Of a stretch of DNA of 64,000 nt, positions 13,231 through 24,349 are shown in pieces. Source of the stretch: Paraescarpia echinospica (lineage: Eukaryota; Annelida; Polychaeta; Sabellida; Siboglinidae); NCBI GenBank assembly GCA_020002185.1, contig CM034541.1, forward strand, positions 51,860,343 through 51,924,342. Reading direction: 5' to 3'. The stretch's first letter is position 1. Every line of letters starts with the position of its first letter. The notes beneath the pieces were generated by a model. That model did not search any database. It was not told the origin of the DNA and saw only the letters and a list, made by a program, of their open reading frames with translations. Both the position numbers and the translations under genes were made by a program.

Positions 13231-13415
13231 CCTGTACGGCATTACCAGAACCTTGTTTCACCGACTAGAGATGGTCCAGCGATCAGCTACGCGTGTCGTC
13301 CTCTGCTTACGTCGGCGTGACAAACACAACTTGACGGCGGCACTACGAGAGCTGCATTTGCTACCTGTAGCGCAGCGAATTCAGTTTGTTGACCTTAATG
13401 CACGGTGTTTACAAC
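12063..13415 (+). mobile_element. L2-type LINE, copy C
   Basis: Two overlapping frames are open. Bases 12063-12473 carry a PHD-like zinc finger (CCSGNGDIAC, CEQWTHSKC spacing). Bases 12239-12730 carry the N-terminal endonuclease (SRSLLPKLDDLR, ITIAESWLDSSV, REGGGVCIYVRS). An AAT-headed insertion follows at 12722-12958, and then only the thumb region remains (12968-13410). The central RT is missing, so this copy is an internally deleted, non-autonomous derivative. Confidence 0.8.
12722..12958. repeat. AAT-headed insertion in L2 copy C
   Basis: The sequence is the same as at 940-1215 and 14609-14845: an (ATA)n head followed by CATTTAATTTGTTATAGCCC and a TGGCGCTTTACAATACACC block. Confidence 0.55.
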
Positions 13416-15117
13416 CGATACTGTAATAATCGACTCATAATGTAATAATTCCCTGACACTGTAATAAAATCAACCGATAATGTAATAAATGCCCGATACT
13501 ATAATATATTCAACCGACAATGTAATAAACCTCCTGTATGATACTGTAATATTTTGACTGATAATGTAATAAGGTGCTGCTGCCCGATAATGTAATAATT
13601 TTTGACCGATAATGTAACAACATAGACATTTCATGTGGACTTAGTTGATTTTGTAGATTTCGTGGATTTCTTGGACTTAGTCCATTTAGTCCATTTCGTC
13701 CATTATGCAATTCTGCAGATAAATTTATAATCAAAACATTCGCAGTCGCCCTTCACGTTGACGCGAAAATAGTCACAATACCTGAAATAAACATATTGTG
13801 ACACAAATTGCAAACTGACTTGTCGAGCAGCTCCACCATCTCTCTGACTCCTTCCATATATACAATGATAAACCTATAATGTTTTTACTAATGATCTTGA
13901 GCGTAATTATGATAAATTAAAGAGTAACAATTTCCACTCAGATAGAAAAATGCATTTGTACACGCAAAGACACCCGTCTTGTTGTTCTGGCAATGGTGAC
14001 ATTGCCTGCAGTAGAGCAATCTCGCGTGACTCCTGCGAACAGTGGACGCACAGCAAATGTTCTGGTGGTTTTACAAACGATGCATACAACGAGCTACGCA
14101 ACAACGGTGATTTCTTTAAATATCAGTGCGATCCAATCTCACTTCACATCCTCCCTTCGCTAACGACACGGCCAACAACAACATCAGCCACCAACCGCCG
14201 ATCTCCACGCAAGCAACCCTCGGGGATGAGGAACGTTATCCTGGTGGCGGCGACGACCACCTGTCGCACACTGCTGATGACTCCGACGAACAGTCAACGA
14301 GTGAGAGACCCCTTGACTTTGAATGTTTACATTCAATGGATCTCAACTTTGAGCAATTGAACTCACGCAGTCTTCTTCCGAAACTTGACGATTTAAGAGT
14401 GCTCGCAGCCAACACTAAAGTGGCGGTGATCACCATCGCCGAGTCTTGGTTAGATTCGTCGGTCACAGACTCGGTAATCGAAATTACTGACTATGCTGTT
14501 CTCCGGCGCGACCAGAATCGCGAGGGCGGTGGTGTATGCATTTATGTAAGAAGTGTCATTGCTTTAATTCCGAGAGACGATGTATATACTAATCTAGAAA
14601 CGGTGTGGATTAAATAATAATAATAATACATTTAATTTGTTATAGCCCCAGATTCAAAATTTGTTCGTGGCGCTTTACAATACACCATGCGTCATGATAA
14701 TTAAACTAAAATACCTGTACCAAGACAGTCATTTAAACTGAAATATTGCCATACAATATTAATCAATATATTTATAAATAAATTAAGTAAAAAAACACAA
14801 AATAATTGTAATACGGTACTCCATGCAGGATTGCTCGAGTATATTAATTAATTAATGACAGAGGCGATACTGTTTGGAGAAACAAACAACGGCGTTCCAC
14901 ATCCACCGCCTCTTCCCACCAACATCTGCGGTAGCAACGTCAGCACTTCCACCAACAAACGTGACCTAGAAGTACATTTCAACTCCACCATATCGATGGC
15001 CGTACTTGTCGGACTGCCTACGCCCAACTACGCGACATAGCGTGGATACGATCACATCTGCCGCTTATCACTTGTACACGCGCTAGTCACGTCGCGACTC
15101 GACTTCGAAAACGCGGT
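13231..15117. repeat. 1887-bp tandem duplication, unit 2
   Basis: This is the second copy of the unit at 11344-13230, offset by exactly 1887 bp across ORF starts 12063/13950, 12239/14126 and 12968/14855. The base at 13289 (A) versus 15176 (G) marks where the second junction becomes the older, diverged L2 tail. Confidence 0.9.
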
Positions 15118-15490
15118 CCTGTACGGCATTACCAGAACCTTGTTTCACCGACTAGAGATGGTCCAGCGATCAGCTGCGCGTGTCGTCCTCTGCTTACGTC
15201 GGCGTGACCAACACAGCTTGACGGCGGCGCTACAAGAGCTGCATTGGCTACCTGTGGAGCAGCGAATTCATTTTGTTGACCTTGATGCACAGCGCTGTGC
15301 ATGCAAACACTCCACAGGACCTTGCTGACCGTATATTTGCATATGTTCCCTGTCGCACGTATTTTCATGTGCAGGTCCAACCCTCTGGAACTTTCTTCCA
15401 CTAAAGCTAAGAAGCCAACGTTATTCTGGACTTTTTAGGAGAGATCTAAAAACCTTTCTCTTTAATCAGGCCTTTTCGATTTTTTTTTTA
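13950..15490 (+). mobile_element. L2-type LINE, copy D with natural 3' end
   Basis: The PHD-like and endonuclease ORFs (13950-14360 and 14126-14617) are nearly identical to copy C. The AAT-headed insertion is at 14609-14845. The thumb region is at 14855-15330. Unlike copy C, this copy runs on through an L2-like C-terminus: the text after 15330 reads as a degenerate segment ending in a KTFLFNQAFS-like motif at about 15450-15475, followed by a T-rich tail. The central RT is absent here too. Confidence 0.75.
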
Positions 15491-15770
15491 ATAAATACAT
15501 ACATATATATTTTAATGTTATATATGGCCTACATAATAATTAAAATATGTAGTTGCTATTGTGTTAGCATATGTAACACATGTATTGTAATATTATAACT
15601 TCTTATGTAATATATTTTTACATCATGTTTTAGTTTGTAAACACTCATGAATCTGTTTTGCACATATATGTGGTGTCTAAATAAATTTGATTTCATTTGA
15701 TTTGATTGCATCTCCCTTGACGCATATTTAAAATTTATCTTTGTAAACCGGCGAATTTCCAAACGATATT
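15491..15770. other. AT-rich gap
   Basis: AT-rich sequence downstream of L2 copy D. No gene or repeat is recognised. Confidence 0.4.
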
Positions 15771-16834
15771 AAATCAGCAAAGGTGATGCCAATTTACAAA
15801 AAAAAGGTAAGTTGGAAGCATGTAAGAACAGGCCGTTCTCGATTCTCAATGTAATCTCGAAATTATTTGAGAGAATTGTCTATCAACAGCTGGGCGAGTA
15901 CATCCGATCACATCAGCTCCTATATGTGCATCAATCTGGTTTAGATCCGACACATGGTTGCTACATCTCACATGTGTCCTAAAAGAGGAACAGGAGAAAG
16001 ACAGCTATATAGGTATGATGCTTCTTGACTTTCAAAAGGCTTTTGACACGGTTACCATAAGATCCTGCAGCTACATAGGTATGGTACTTCTTGATCTTCA
16101 AAAGGCTTTTGACACGGTAACTATAAGATCCTGCAGCTACATAGGTATGGTGTTGCTTGACCTTCAAAAGGCTTTTGACACGGTAACCACAATATCCTGC
16201 AGCTATAGGACTTTATAAATCATAAGTCTGGTTTCAGTCATATTTATATGAACGTCAGCAATCAGTGGACATTGTTGGTACTTTATATAAGCCGGCGACT
16301 GTAACGTGTTGTGTCAACAAGGGTCATTTATTGGATCCATACTCTTTTTAATATATACAAAATTATATTTCCTCGGCTGTTTGACACTAACTCCTTTTAT
16401 AGTTAGAGTTGGATCAATCACTAACTGGAGGAGTGGCTGAGCAGATAATTAATACATCAAATGCCAAGTTAAAGTTCTTGTACAGATAAACAAGAAATGT
16501 CAACATGAAAACAAAACAATCGTTTCATCCTTGCCTTAATACAATGTTATTTTGACTATACCTGTTCATCGTGGTAATTAAGACATATAAATCCAGTCTA
16601 CAATATACCCAGAACAAGGAAATCCGGTTCCTTCTTAATGCACCAGCCAGAACCCAAATTGGATCAACGGAGTGTAGACAGGACAATATGTTACCAGTGG
16701 ATCTACGGATTAAACAACTAAAATTGAACCTTGTCTATGATATAGTCAATGACAAAACAACACATTATTTGTGCGATTCTTTCAAAGGTAACATGCAAAC
16801 AGCACAGTATATATACAAAAATCTAGTACTCTGA
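15771..16834 (+). mobile_element. L2/CR1-group LINE fragment with triplicated RT motif
   Basis: Bases 15775-15960 encode RT fingers (SILNVISKLFERIVYQQL, HQSG) in shifted frames. Bases 16003-16206 encode motif A (MLLDFQKAFDTV) three times in tandem. Bases 16571-16834 encode the C-terminal segment (RFLLNAPARTQIG, NMLPVDLRIKQLKLNLVYDI). The linking region is full of stops. This is a different LINE lineage from copies A-D, judged by the C-terminal block. Confidence 0.7.
16003..16206 (+). repeat. 66-bp tandem triplication over RT motif A
   Basis: Three direct units start at 16003, 16069 and 16135. Each reads in frame as a 22-residue segment containing LLD(F/L)QKAFDTV. Units differ by a few bases each, so the triplication is not brand new. 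Confidence 0.92.
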
Positions 16835-17164
16835 TTTTACATGTTTACATTTTTAATTGAATTAATCAAGCAATCAATCACTGCGTTAGCTCGCTTCCGT
16901 GAACAACTGGCCTCCGGTCTACTAATTAACGTTTTAAGAAAGAAACCTATAGTTAGAGTTATGTAATTCTTCAGTGGTCAAACTGAGCGGTCAACATTCG
17001 TTAGGGAGCGCCACGGTTTGTTGTCCCGTTGATCGATGTAATCTGGTTTAGATTAATATATGCAATATACAAAGTGCTATCATCAAGTAAATATGCCGGC
17101 GTATTTATAAGCATTTCAGCAATACATCATCGTTATATTACAATTTAAGTACACAGTATAATAA
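16835..17164. other. Gap without genes
   Basis: AT-rich sequence with short imperfect repeats. Nothing supportable is seen. Confidence 0.4.
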
Positions 17165-17290
17165 GTAGAAAAATGAAGACTGCTGGGCTGACCTGGGACA
17201 CAGCATCAAGGAGAGCCCAAGACAGAGGGTCTGGCGAGATCTGGTGCGAGCCTTATGTGCCACACGGCACGATAAAGATAAGTAAACTAA
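17165..17290 (+). mobile_element. RTE-type LINE 3' end fragment
   Basis: The translation reads KTAGLTWDTASRRAQDR and then, in another frame, WRDLVRALCATRHDKDK. This is the characteristic C-terminus of RTE-like reverse transcriptases, and nothing of the RT core precedes it. The fragment is a 5'-truncated insertion of about 130 bp. Confidence 0.65.
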
Positions 17291-17715
17291 GTATTAAGTA
17301 AAACAAGCCATATCTCCGTTCAAATTGTGTTTTCATCAAACTAACACGTTAATGGTCTAAAGAGGTTCATCAGGCTGGATGATTGAAATCGATATTATTT
17401 GAAAGTATTTCACAGGCAATATAAGCTGTTTTGTCGCCTAACCTGACGTTCTGATTCAACATACGTATTCAAACAACTACCGCTAGTTGGCGACACGCAG
17501 CAGTGCTATCCCTGGTGCTCCCAAGACGCGGATAGTTTGGCTTTTCAGGAGGTCGTCATTGACATAGTCACCTACCCGGTTTCTGCTGTATGTAGGGTTC
17601 TGTTGCATTTTGATATTCTTTTGAGGTTTTTGAGGCATATTTTGACAGCGACCGTAGACCACGTGACATGTCCGATTTCGGCGTATTTCTAGCTCCACAA
17701 GATCGCTAGAATCAG
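17291..17715. other. Gap without genes
   Basis: No convincing coding or repeat signal on either strand. The minus-strand ORF here has no recognisable motif. Confidence 0.4.
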
Positions 17716-18537
17716 AAAGTGTTTAACAACCCATGCGTGCAAGACGATCGTATACGCATTTGTTACTTCCAGACTGGATTATTTTTGGAGTGAACGCCCG
17801 TTTAATCGAGAAGCTACAAAGGGTAAAAAATTCGGCGGCTCGCCTAATAACGAGACAACGCAGTCGCGATCATTAACACATCACCCCCACACTCTTTGCG
17901 CTTCACTGGCTCCCGGTCCAAAGGTGCATCAACTACAAAATTCTTCTGCTGACATACCGCGCGTTACACCATCTCGCGACATTGAAAATTGTCGACTTGA
18001 TCTCGCCGTATATACCAGGGCGCCGGCTTCGTTCTGCTGACAGAAACCTTGTAATTGTGGCACGCTACGACATGGAACGATACGGTCGACGGGGTTTCTC
18101 CGTGACGACACCGCGCCTGTGGAACCGTCTGCCGTTGTATATCCGTGACACTGACTCTATGGAACTTTTCAAATCTCAGTTAAAGACATATCTTTTCAAG
18201 AATACATTTCAAGATTATTTATAAGATATTTTCATTATAACGTCACTGCATGGTTTATTGTATACTGCATTTTAAGTATTTATTTAATATAATTACGTGA
18301 TTGATTTTAAAACAGCAAACAGTGTAATTTTTAGATAGTAAAATCTAGTCAATATTTAGCCGATAATTTATGCTATATAATTCATATATTTAGAAATGTA
18401 TATTTAAATTTCGCATTAGGTTCTTATTATATTATACTTTTTACATGTAAAATAAGTATTATATTATACCGAACAGTTTTTTTTATATCCGGAGATATGG
18501 CGCTATATCAATAAAATATATTATTATTATTATATCG
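17716..18537 (+). mobile_element. L2-type LINE 3' end with ATT tail
   Basis: The thumb and C-terminal region can be read in two frames: LQRVKNSAARLITRQR near 17815 and LHWLPVQRCINYKILLLTYR near 17905. An open stretch, 17982-18224, ends in RLWNRLPLYIRDTDSMELFK and LKTYLFKNTFQDYL. The 3' UTR ends with a GGCGCTATATCAATAAA-type motif and an (ATT)n tail at 18519-18537, the usual end of this clade. It is 5'-truncated. Confidence 0.85.
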
Positions 18538-19404
18538 GTGACGGTGATGTAAACATCCATAATATTTCAGTTGATCGAAATTGTAAGCAAGCATTCAAAC
18601 TAATCACCACAGGACAGTTATCGAACAGCCTATGGCGTTTAATCAGTTTATGCGTTGTATTTTATCGTACAATGATGATTCTGAACACGAAGCAGCTAAA
18701 ACCGACTACGTTCGTTTAGCTCGTGACGTGGTATCGTCTCACGACTATTGTATTTCACTAATACAACTTATTTGACGTTTTGTTTGCAGGCCGTTGATGA
18801 AAGAAGTGGTTCCGGTTAATAATAACAATACGTTGGAGTATGATTTCGAAAATTATTTGTAAAAACTGCATAATTCTGACTGCATACAGCATAAACCGAG
18901 TAGACCAGTATACGTTCGCAAACTTTAGAAAGAAAAACGAGAAAGCAAACAATGTCAGCTTTCCGTTTTTCAATTTGATTTAATTAAACCGAAAAACAAA
19001 ACAAAAAATATTACAAAGCCTTGTTCGTGTTTCTTGCACCAGAAAGAAAAACGATTACATCGCCTTGCACTCGTTTTTTTGTTTCTCTTTCTCTAGCAAC
19101 TTGATCTTTCGGCCGTGTTACCATTTCAGTTAGCTTGGTTGCGTCGATGGGAAAACTTAGTCGCGTGAAGTGGCATTGCCGCCGAAATTATATCGTTATC
19201 GATGCGAGCTGGAAGATCGACATTGTGTAATTTCGGAGCCGTTTTTTGAAAGCGTTCCATAATTAGAGTCTGAATATACTGGTAATGCTACAACAATAAT
19301 TATAATACAGTTTCCTACGTGTTTAATATGTGTTCGAAAACACCTGTAACATAAATCGATATTGCGTCCTTATTGCTAGATGCTGATCATCGCATAGGGA
19401 CTCC
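18538..19404. other. Gap with one short unassigned ORF
   Basis: The only item of note is a 47-codon ORF at 18632-18775 (start MAFNQFMRCI) of unknown origin. It is followed by a TTTGCAG acceptor-like site at 18783-18789. It could be an exon of an unrecognised gene or chance. Confidence 0.3.
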
Positions 19405-21772
19405 ACAACACGATAATTTCCCTAATTCTTGATTGCTTTACTACTATGACACCACTATGTGAGTATGTCACTTCCCCACATGAAAGCCACCAGCTATCAC
19501 ACCTCCGAAATTGCCGACGCCTGCGCACAATTCTGCGAATAAATGCCTTCTAGGTGTGAGTGAGACACCTCACAATATCGAGGTCGCTCCTTCTCTCGCT
19601 GTACAATCCCGCCTGAGGGAGATCGTCAGCTCAATCGCACGAACATTCTCCAAGGCACCGTGTCCGCCTCGAAAACCGAATTCATTCTAACAAAATCCTA
19701 CATGCCATTCCACCTAGTGAAGACACTTATGAAACGCTCACTGTCGCTGTTGCCACTAAATCATCAACCATAATTCGTGGCCACCGCCACACGAATGTTG
19801 TCACTGACTCATCACCATTCCATGCAGTAATATACTACACAACAAAACTGTAAACGTGGATAGACTCAACTTCTCCGGAGTTGCCACTACGAACAAGAAT
19901 GCTAAACTAAACAAGTATGTACACTCAACATTTGCGGAATGTTCACTACAAAAAAGAACTATAAACTACAAACTTAAATATACTCAACTGATCTGGGGGT
20001 CGTTTCCACGAGCAAGAGGGTTTCCAAGTAGAGGCTTTGATAATTGTCGCTGTGTATCCTGCCGTGCGGTTATTCGGTCTGACTTGAGGGAATATTTTCC
20101 ACCGATGCCACATTTCAATGTGATTAGAAAATTAGTCTCTTATGTCACCAACTCACACACTTATATATATATAAAACACCATTTCGGAAATTAAAAGCGC
20201 TTGCATTGACATTTAGTTCGACATCGTGCGTGCCAAGCGGTTGTCGATACCACTATTTTCACAATTCGAGTCAGTTATGGGAATATGGATGTCAAGGTTT
20301 CATAGATCCAAACAGTAATGCATAAACATCGTTCTGAATATAATCACTTTCGACAAATTAAATGGAAAATTCACATTACAATTACGTAGAGTTTCATAGA
20401 TGGAATACCATGAGCTTCCATCGTGGTTCAGCATAAACACTCAATTCCCACTTTTAATTTACCTGTACTTTATGTGAATCCACCGCTTTTTGTGAGTCGT
20501 TGATGGTAAATGCACTATTTATGAATTTTTTTTATAAAATACAATTGTAAAAACACATGCACGGATGATTGCACAGTAAAAGTAGACTCTGTAGTAGACT
20601 CTGGGTGCTGAACATTCTTCAGGATAGTTAATGTCTATGTAAGTTAGTACTTTCGGACATATCCAATACGTGATGTTTTTTACATAGTACTGAAGAAGTT
20701 GTGGGCTACACCGACGGACGCCTTTACAAGGTAAACATTCACGTATGGGACATGTCTAAAAGAACCAATATGCATAAGTAGATTCTGGTTTATGATAGCT
20801 ACGATTTTAAAATGACTGAACAGTGTTGCTGAACATTTTCATCGTGCTTACTTTCAATAAATTGGGGTATCACGAAATGTGTTTTCTCTAAAAACAATTA
20901 AGATACATCAATATACATATATGCGGTACCAAAATAAACCATATATGTTTACTACAGACGAATATTTAATAAAAAAATATCAGCTCTCCTGGCAAGTTCT
21001 TCAGAAAACGTTTGGAGAAACGTGAAGCCGTCGCATCGAAATGGCTCCTACTACCATTAATTATAATAATAATACAATCTATTTGCATAGCGCCTGAATC
21101 AATCAGATTGCTCTCAGGCGCTTTACATGCATGTATACGTAATTATTAATTTTTTTATTATAGATACCAAAAAAATCATCCTAATATGTATATTATAATT
21201 TGCCATTTATCTTGTTTAGGAACGTAATTCAGGAACTCGACAACAGTCCTCGTGTACATATTATGTCAACGCCACTTTTGTAACGTTCTCGTACAGCGCA
21301 GTGTCCAGTCGTAAAGACTGCATTCAGAATAAGCATTCAGCCACGGTGCAATGAATGCGCGAATAATATGCGTACACTGGAAAGCTATGTGAACTGGAGC
21401 AACGTAGATTGAACGAACTTGCCTAAGGTTCGACACGGCAGCATTCTCTGAGGTTTGACAATGGAGTGAGTCCAACAAGAACAATGCTAAAGTCATATAT
21501 CAACATGTTGAATGATACTAAGCTATGTTACATTCAATTATAAATGGTTGTAAATTCGCATGTTTCATGTACTTTTGAATCTCAACGATTTAAAAGTATT
21601 GTTGAGACGTGTTCTCTTTTTTTTTATAAAACAATGCCATTTTTTGAGTAGCGTTGATGGATTTGAATTGGATTGACATTTTTGTTTTTGTCGACTGTAA
21701 ACCATTTCATGATTACATTAGTATTTAATATTACACAGTGATATTTTACGATAATCGCTTCGCGAGCATTGC
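19405..21772 (+). repeat. Long dispersed repeat, copy 1 (5' part)
   Basis: This stretch matches 50324-52580 along its length with moderate divergence. Landmarks shared by both copies are CTAATTCTTGATTGCTTTAC, CCGCCTGAGGGAGATCG, CACACGAATGTT and CATTTCGGAAATTAAAAGCG. A short segment (near 20041-20130) reads as FDNCRCVSCRAVIRSD followed by PPMPHFNVI, and the same peptide can be read in the other copies, so the element may once have coded for a Cys-rich protein. I could not place it in a known class. The copy is cut at 21772 by an insertion and resumes at 23735. Confidence 0.75.
21060..21190 (-). mobile_element. Short LINE/SINE tail insertion
   Basis: This segment is absent from the matching position of the second repeat copy (about 51930). 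On the minus strand it reads GTAAAGCGCC...AGGCGCTATGCAAATAG then (ATT)n, the terminal structure of L2-like LINEs and their SINE partners. Confidence 0.6.
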
Positions 21773-22053
21773 ATATATGTCAATCACCCGTCATTCGTAT
21801 AGAGACGCCGTCATTTCGATATCGCTGAAAACCTCCGTCACGGAGATACAAATCTCCGTCATTTGAAGGGCACCGCAGAAAAAATTACGTATTTATTATA
21901 TTTTAAATTTTTAAATATAACAAACGGAACGAAATTTTCGTTCCGTTTCAACATTTTGTTTCTCTAACGAACACATGATCTACATCCTGATCTCGTGGCA
22001 AAGTGTGCGCTCATTCGCGATCTGATTTCCCCACGACGAAGAAACGTAACAAC

Positions 22054-22216
22054 ATGTCACCCGAGCGGAATGCATCACCACCAAAGAAAAAGAGATACAT
22101 AACACAGATCCAGGACAATTGGGTTAAAGAATGGCCAGGCAAGATAGCGAGGAGCCACAAAGACAGCGCTTATGCCCTGTGTCGGCTTTGCCGGGGCAAT
22201 TTCGGTATTGGTTCAG
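22054..22216 (+). pseudogene. BED-type zinc-finger exon fragment
   Basis: The exon starts at an ATG with a Lys-rich leader (SPPKKKRYITQIQDNWVKEW) and then shows the pattern SHKDSAYALCRLCRGNFGIG. This is the first half of the BED/TTF-type finger found at the N-terminus of many hAT transposases: aromatic, then Cys-x2-Cys. It stops at a CAG/GTACG donor before the His pair. No matching downstream exon was found, so it is a remnant. Confidence 0.55.
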
Positions 22217-23054
22217 GTACGATTTTCCTTCCATTTTGCCATTTTTTCGTTCTTATCTACGTTTTAAAACTAGTGACGGATGCTACTATGATTTTTGTTA
22301 CGTAACTGATGTTATCTGACGCTACAGACCCATAGGGTGCTTTGCACATCAGCGATGGTGTGCGCGCTCGCTTCTTCCAGTGAGTCACTTTATTGTTTAT
22401 ATATTTGTATCAATTTCAGCGAAAACATTGAAGAATTGCCGGTTTTTATTTGTTTGCTACAGGACAATCATCAACATTGTGTGCAGCAGCAACGTTTATC
22501 TATTTTATTATCTTGTTTGTTAATTGTCACTCAGGAGCGTTCGTCTTTTCTACGCTGCCCTGGTGACGAAGGTGGTAAGTAGACTGTCCTACAGCAATCA
22601 GCTGATGATTGAGTTAGAGGTCCTCTGGCCAGATCTGAGGGAGAAATTCACCCCAAACACAGGTACATACAGATATGCATCGACAATTTTGACAACCTGT
22701 AATAAAAGTGTTGATATAAAGTAGGCAAGTTAACAAACTAACACTAATAAACTAAGCACAATGCATAATAATGCACTAATAGTTCTACTTTATTTGTATT
22801 GAGTGCTTTGCTTTGGTTTGCTTCATTGCTCGATCTGACCAAGCGTTTGCCAGAACACCTGCTCCCGGAGGACTGCTCAGATACCTGATGAATGGATGCA
22901 TTCTGGGCCGTCATGGCGCTATGCACCCCTGTAGGGGGAGATCACTCCTTCGTCACCCTCGCAGCCGTCATAGAGGTTTATCTGCTCATGTCACAGAGTA
23001 ACGCCGACCCAGAGTGGGCCTTGTCCATCGTCAACAAGATTGACACGGGGCAAC

Positions 23055-23690
23055 GTGACATAATGGGTTACTTGAGTGTTTTGTTTGTCACGCTGTGTGA
23101 CATAATGGGTTACTTGAGTGTTCTGTTTGTTATGCTGTGTGACAGAACGGTTACTTGAGTGTTCTGTTTGTTATGCTGTGTGACATAATGGGTTACTTGA
23201 GTGTTCTGTTTGTTATGCTGTGTGACATAATAGGTTACTTGAGTGTTCTGTTTTTTATGTTCTGTGACATAACGGGTTACTTGAGTGTTCTGTTTGTTAT
23301 GCTGTGTGACATAACGGGTTACTTGAGTGTTCTGTTTGTTATGCTGTGTGACATAATGGGTTACTTGAGTGTTTTGTTTGTCACGCTGTGTGACATAATG
23401 GGTTACTTGAGTGTTCTGTTTGTTATGCTGTGTGACAGAAGGGTTACTTGAGTGTTCTGTTTGTTATGCTGTGTGACATAATGGGTTACTTGAGTGTTTT
23501 GTTTGTTATGCTGTGTGACATAATGGGTTACTTGAGTGTTCTGTTTGTTATGCTGTGTGACATAATGGGTTACTTGAGTGTTTTGTTTGTTATGCTGTGT
23601 GACTTAATGGGTTACTTGAGTGTTCTGTTTGTTATGCTGTGTGACTTAATGGGTTGCTTGAGTGTTCTGTTTGGAATGTGCGAGAGTGAA
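23055..23690 (+). repeat. 42-bp minisatellite, about 15 units
   Basis: The unit is GTGACATAATGGGTTACTTG followed by AGTGTTCTGTTTGTTATGCT and GT. Because 42 is divisible by three, most units read in frame as a 14-residue hydrophobic repeat (MGYLSVLFVMLCDI). Two units lost one or two bases (near 23143 and 23437), which shift the frame. There is no sign that it is a real protein. Confidence 0.95.
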
Positions 23691-23734
23691 TAAAAAAGGC
23701 TCAGTCATTTGGATCCTCACAGGTTGACATGTAT

Positions 23735-24155
23735 GCATTGCCGTGTTGCAACACTTCGCTCCGGATGTTGGTAAACAATGCCACATTCTAGGTCCTAAAA
23801 ACACACGCTCACATAGATAGGCACACGTACGCACGCACGTACGCACGCACACACACACACACACACACACATAAAAGAGTTGGCCCCGGTTCAACGTTTT
23901 CTAATTAAATAATTAGGCTTTATTGTGTTAAAATCGAGACACTACTATCCTTCTAAATGTAATTAAGCTTTTGACTTACGCCTTAGCTAGCCTGTGCGCT
24001 GGGCTTAACATTCCTTCTAAATGATACGTAGAATAAATTCTTATTTCTTAACCCCTAAAAGTCTGCATTTCTACGTTGAATAGACACATAAAATATATGT
24101 GTGACTTATTGTTTTTAAACTTCTCACTTGGTAAGTTGGTTTGTAACATTTCGGT
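23735..24155 (+). repeat. Long dispersed repeat, copy 1 (3' part)
   Basis: The stretch matches 52573-53085: TTCTAGGTCCTA, a (CA)n run (23849-23871), ATAAAAGAGTTGGCCCCG, GAGACACTACTATCCTT and CCCCTAAAAGTCTGCATTTC. The repeat ends near GGTTTGTAACATT, the same place in both copies. Confidence 0.75.
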
Positions 24156-24349
24156 ATATTAAGAATTGCCTGATATTTGTGGGACTTGGTTATATGCCAC
24201 TATTCAACATGTACCGGATGTTTCTTCCATTTATCAGTATAGATGTAGGTTTCGTTTTAAATATTTCAATTGAATGCGATTTATTATATACTATTGATGT
24301 ATCCATTATTACTATGAAGTGTTTTCTTCTTGTCCAGTCCATTTGCTTT

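Larger units (their letters stand above)
21773..23734 (+). mobile_element. Insertion with BED-type finger, probably hAT-derived
   Basis: The long repeat is interrupted here: GCATTGC occurs at 21766-21772 and again at 23735-23741, and the second repeat copy has no insert at this point. The termini are imperfect inverted repeats (ATATATGTCAA versus ATACATGTCAA on the other strand). The insert holds a BED-like zinc-finger exon (22054-22216) and a 42-bp minisatellite (about 23055-23690). The direct repeat of 7 bp (hAT elements make 8) and the finger type suggest a hAT-like element. No transposase catalytic domain is visible. Confidence 0.55.

Noticed and set aside
23055..23690. CRISPR-like array
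   Set aside because: Units are contiguous with no unique spacers and the sequence is eukaryotic; it is a minisatellite.
22892..23693. Hydrophobic repeat ORFs that look like a multi-pass membrane protein
   Set aside because: They are translation of a 42-bp minisatellite with frame breaks and lack a proper start or flanking coding sequence.
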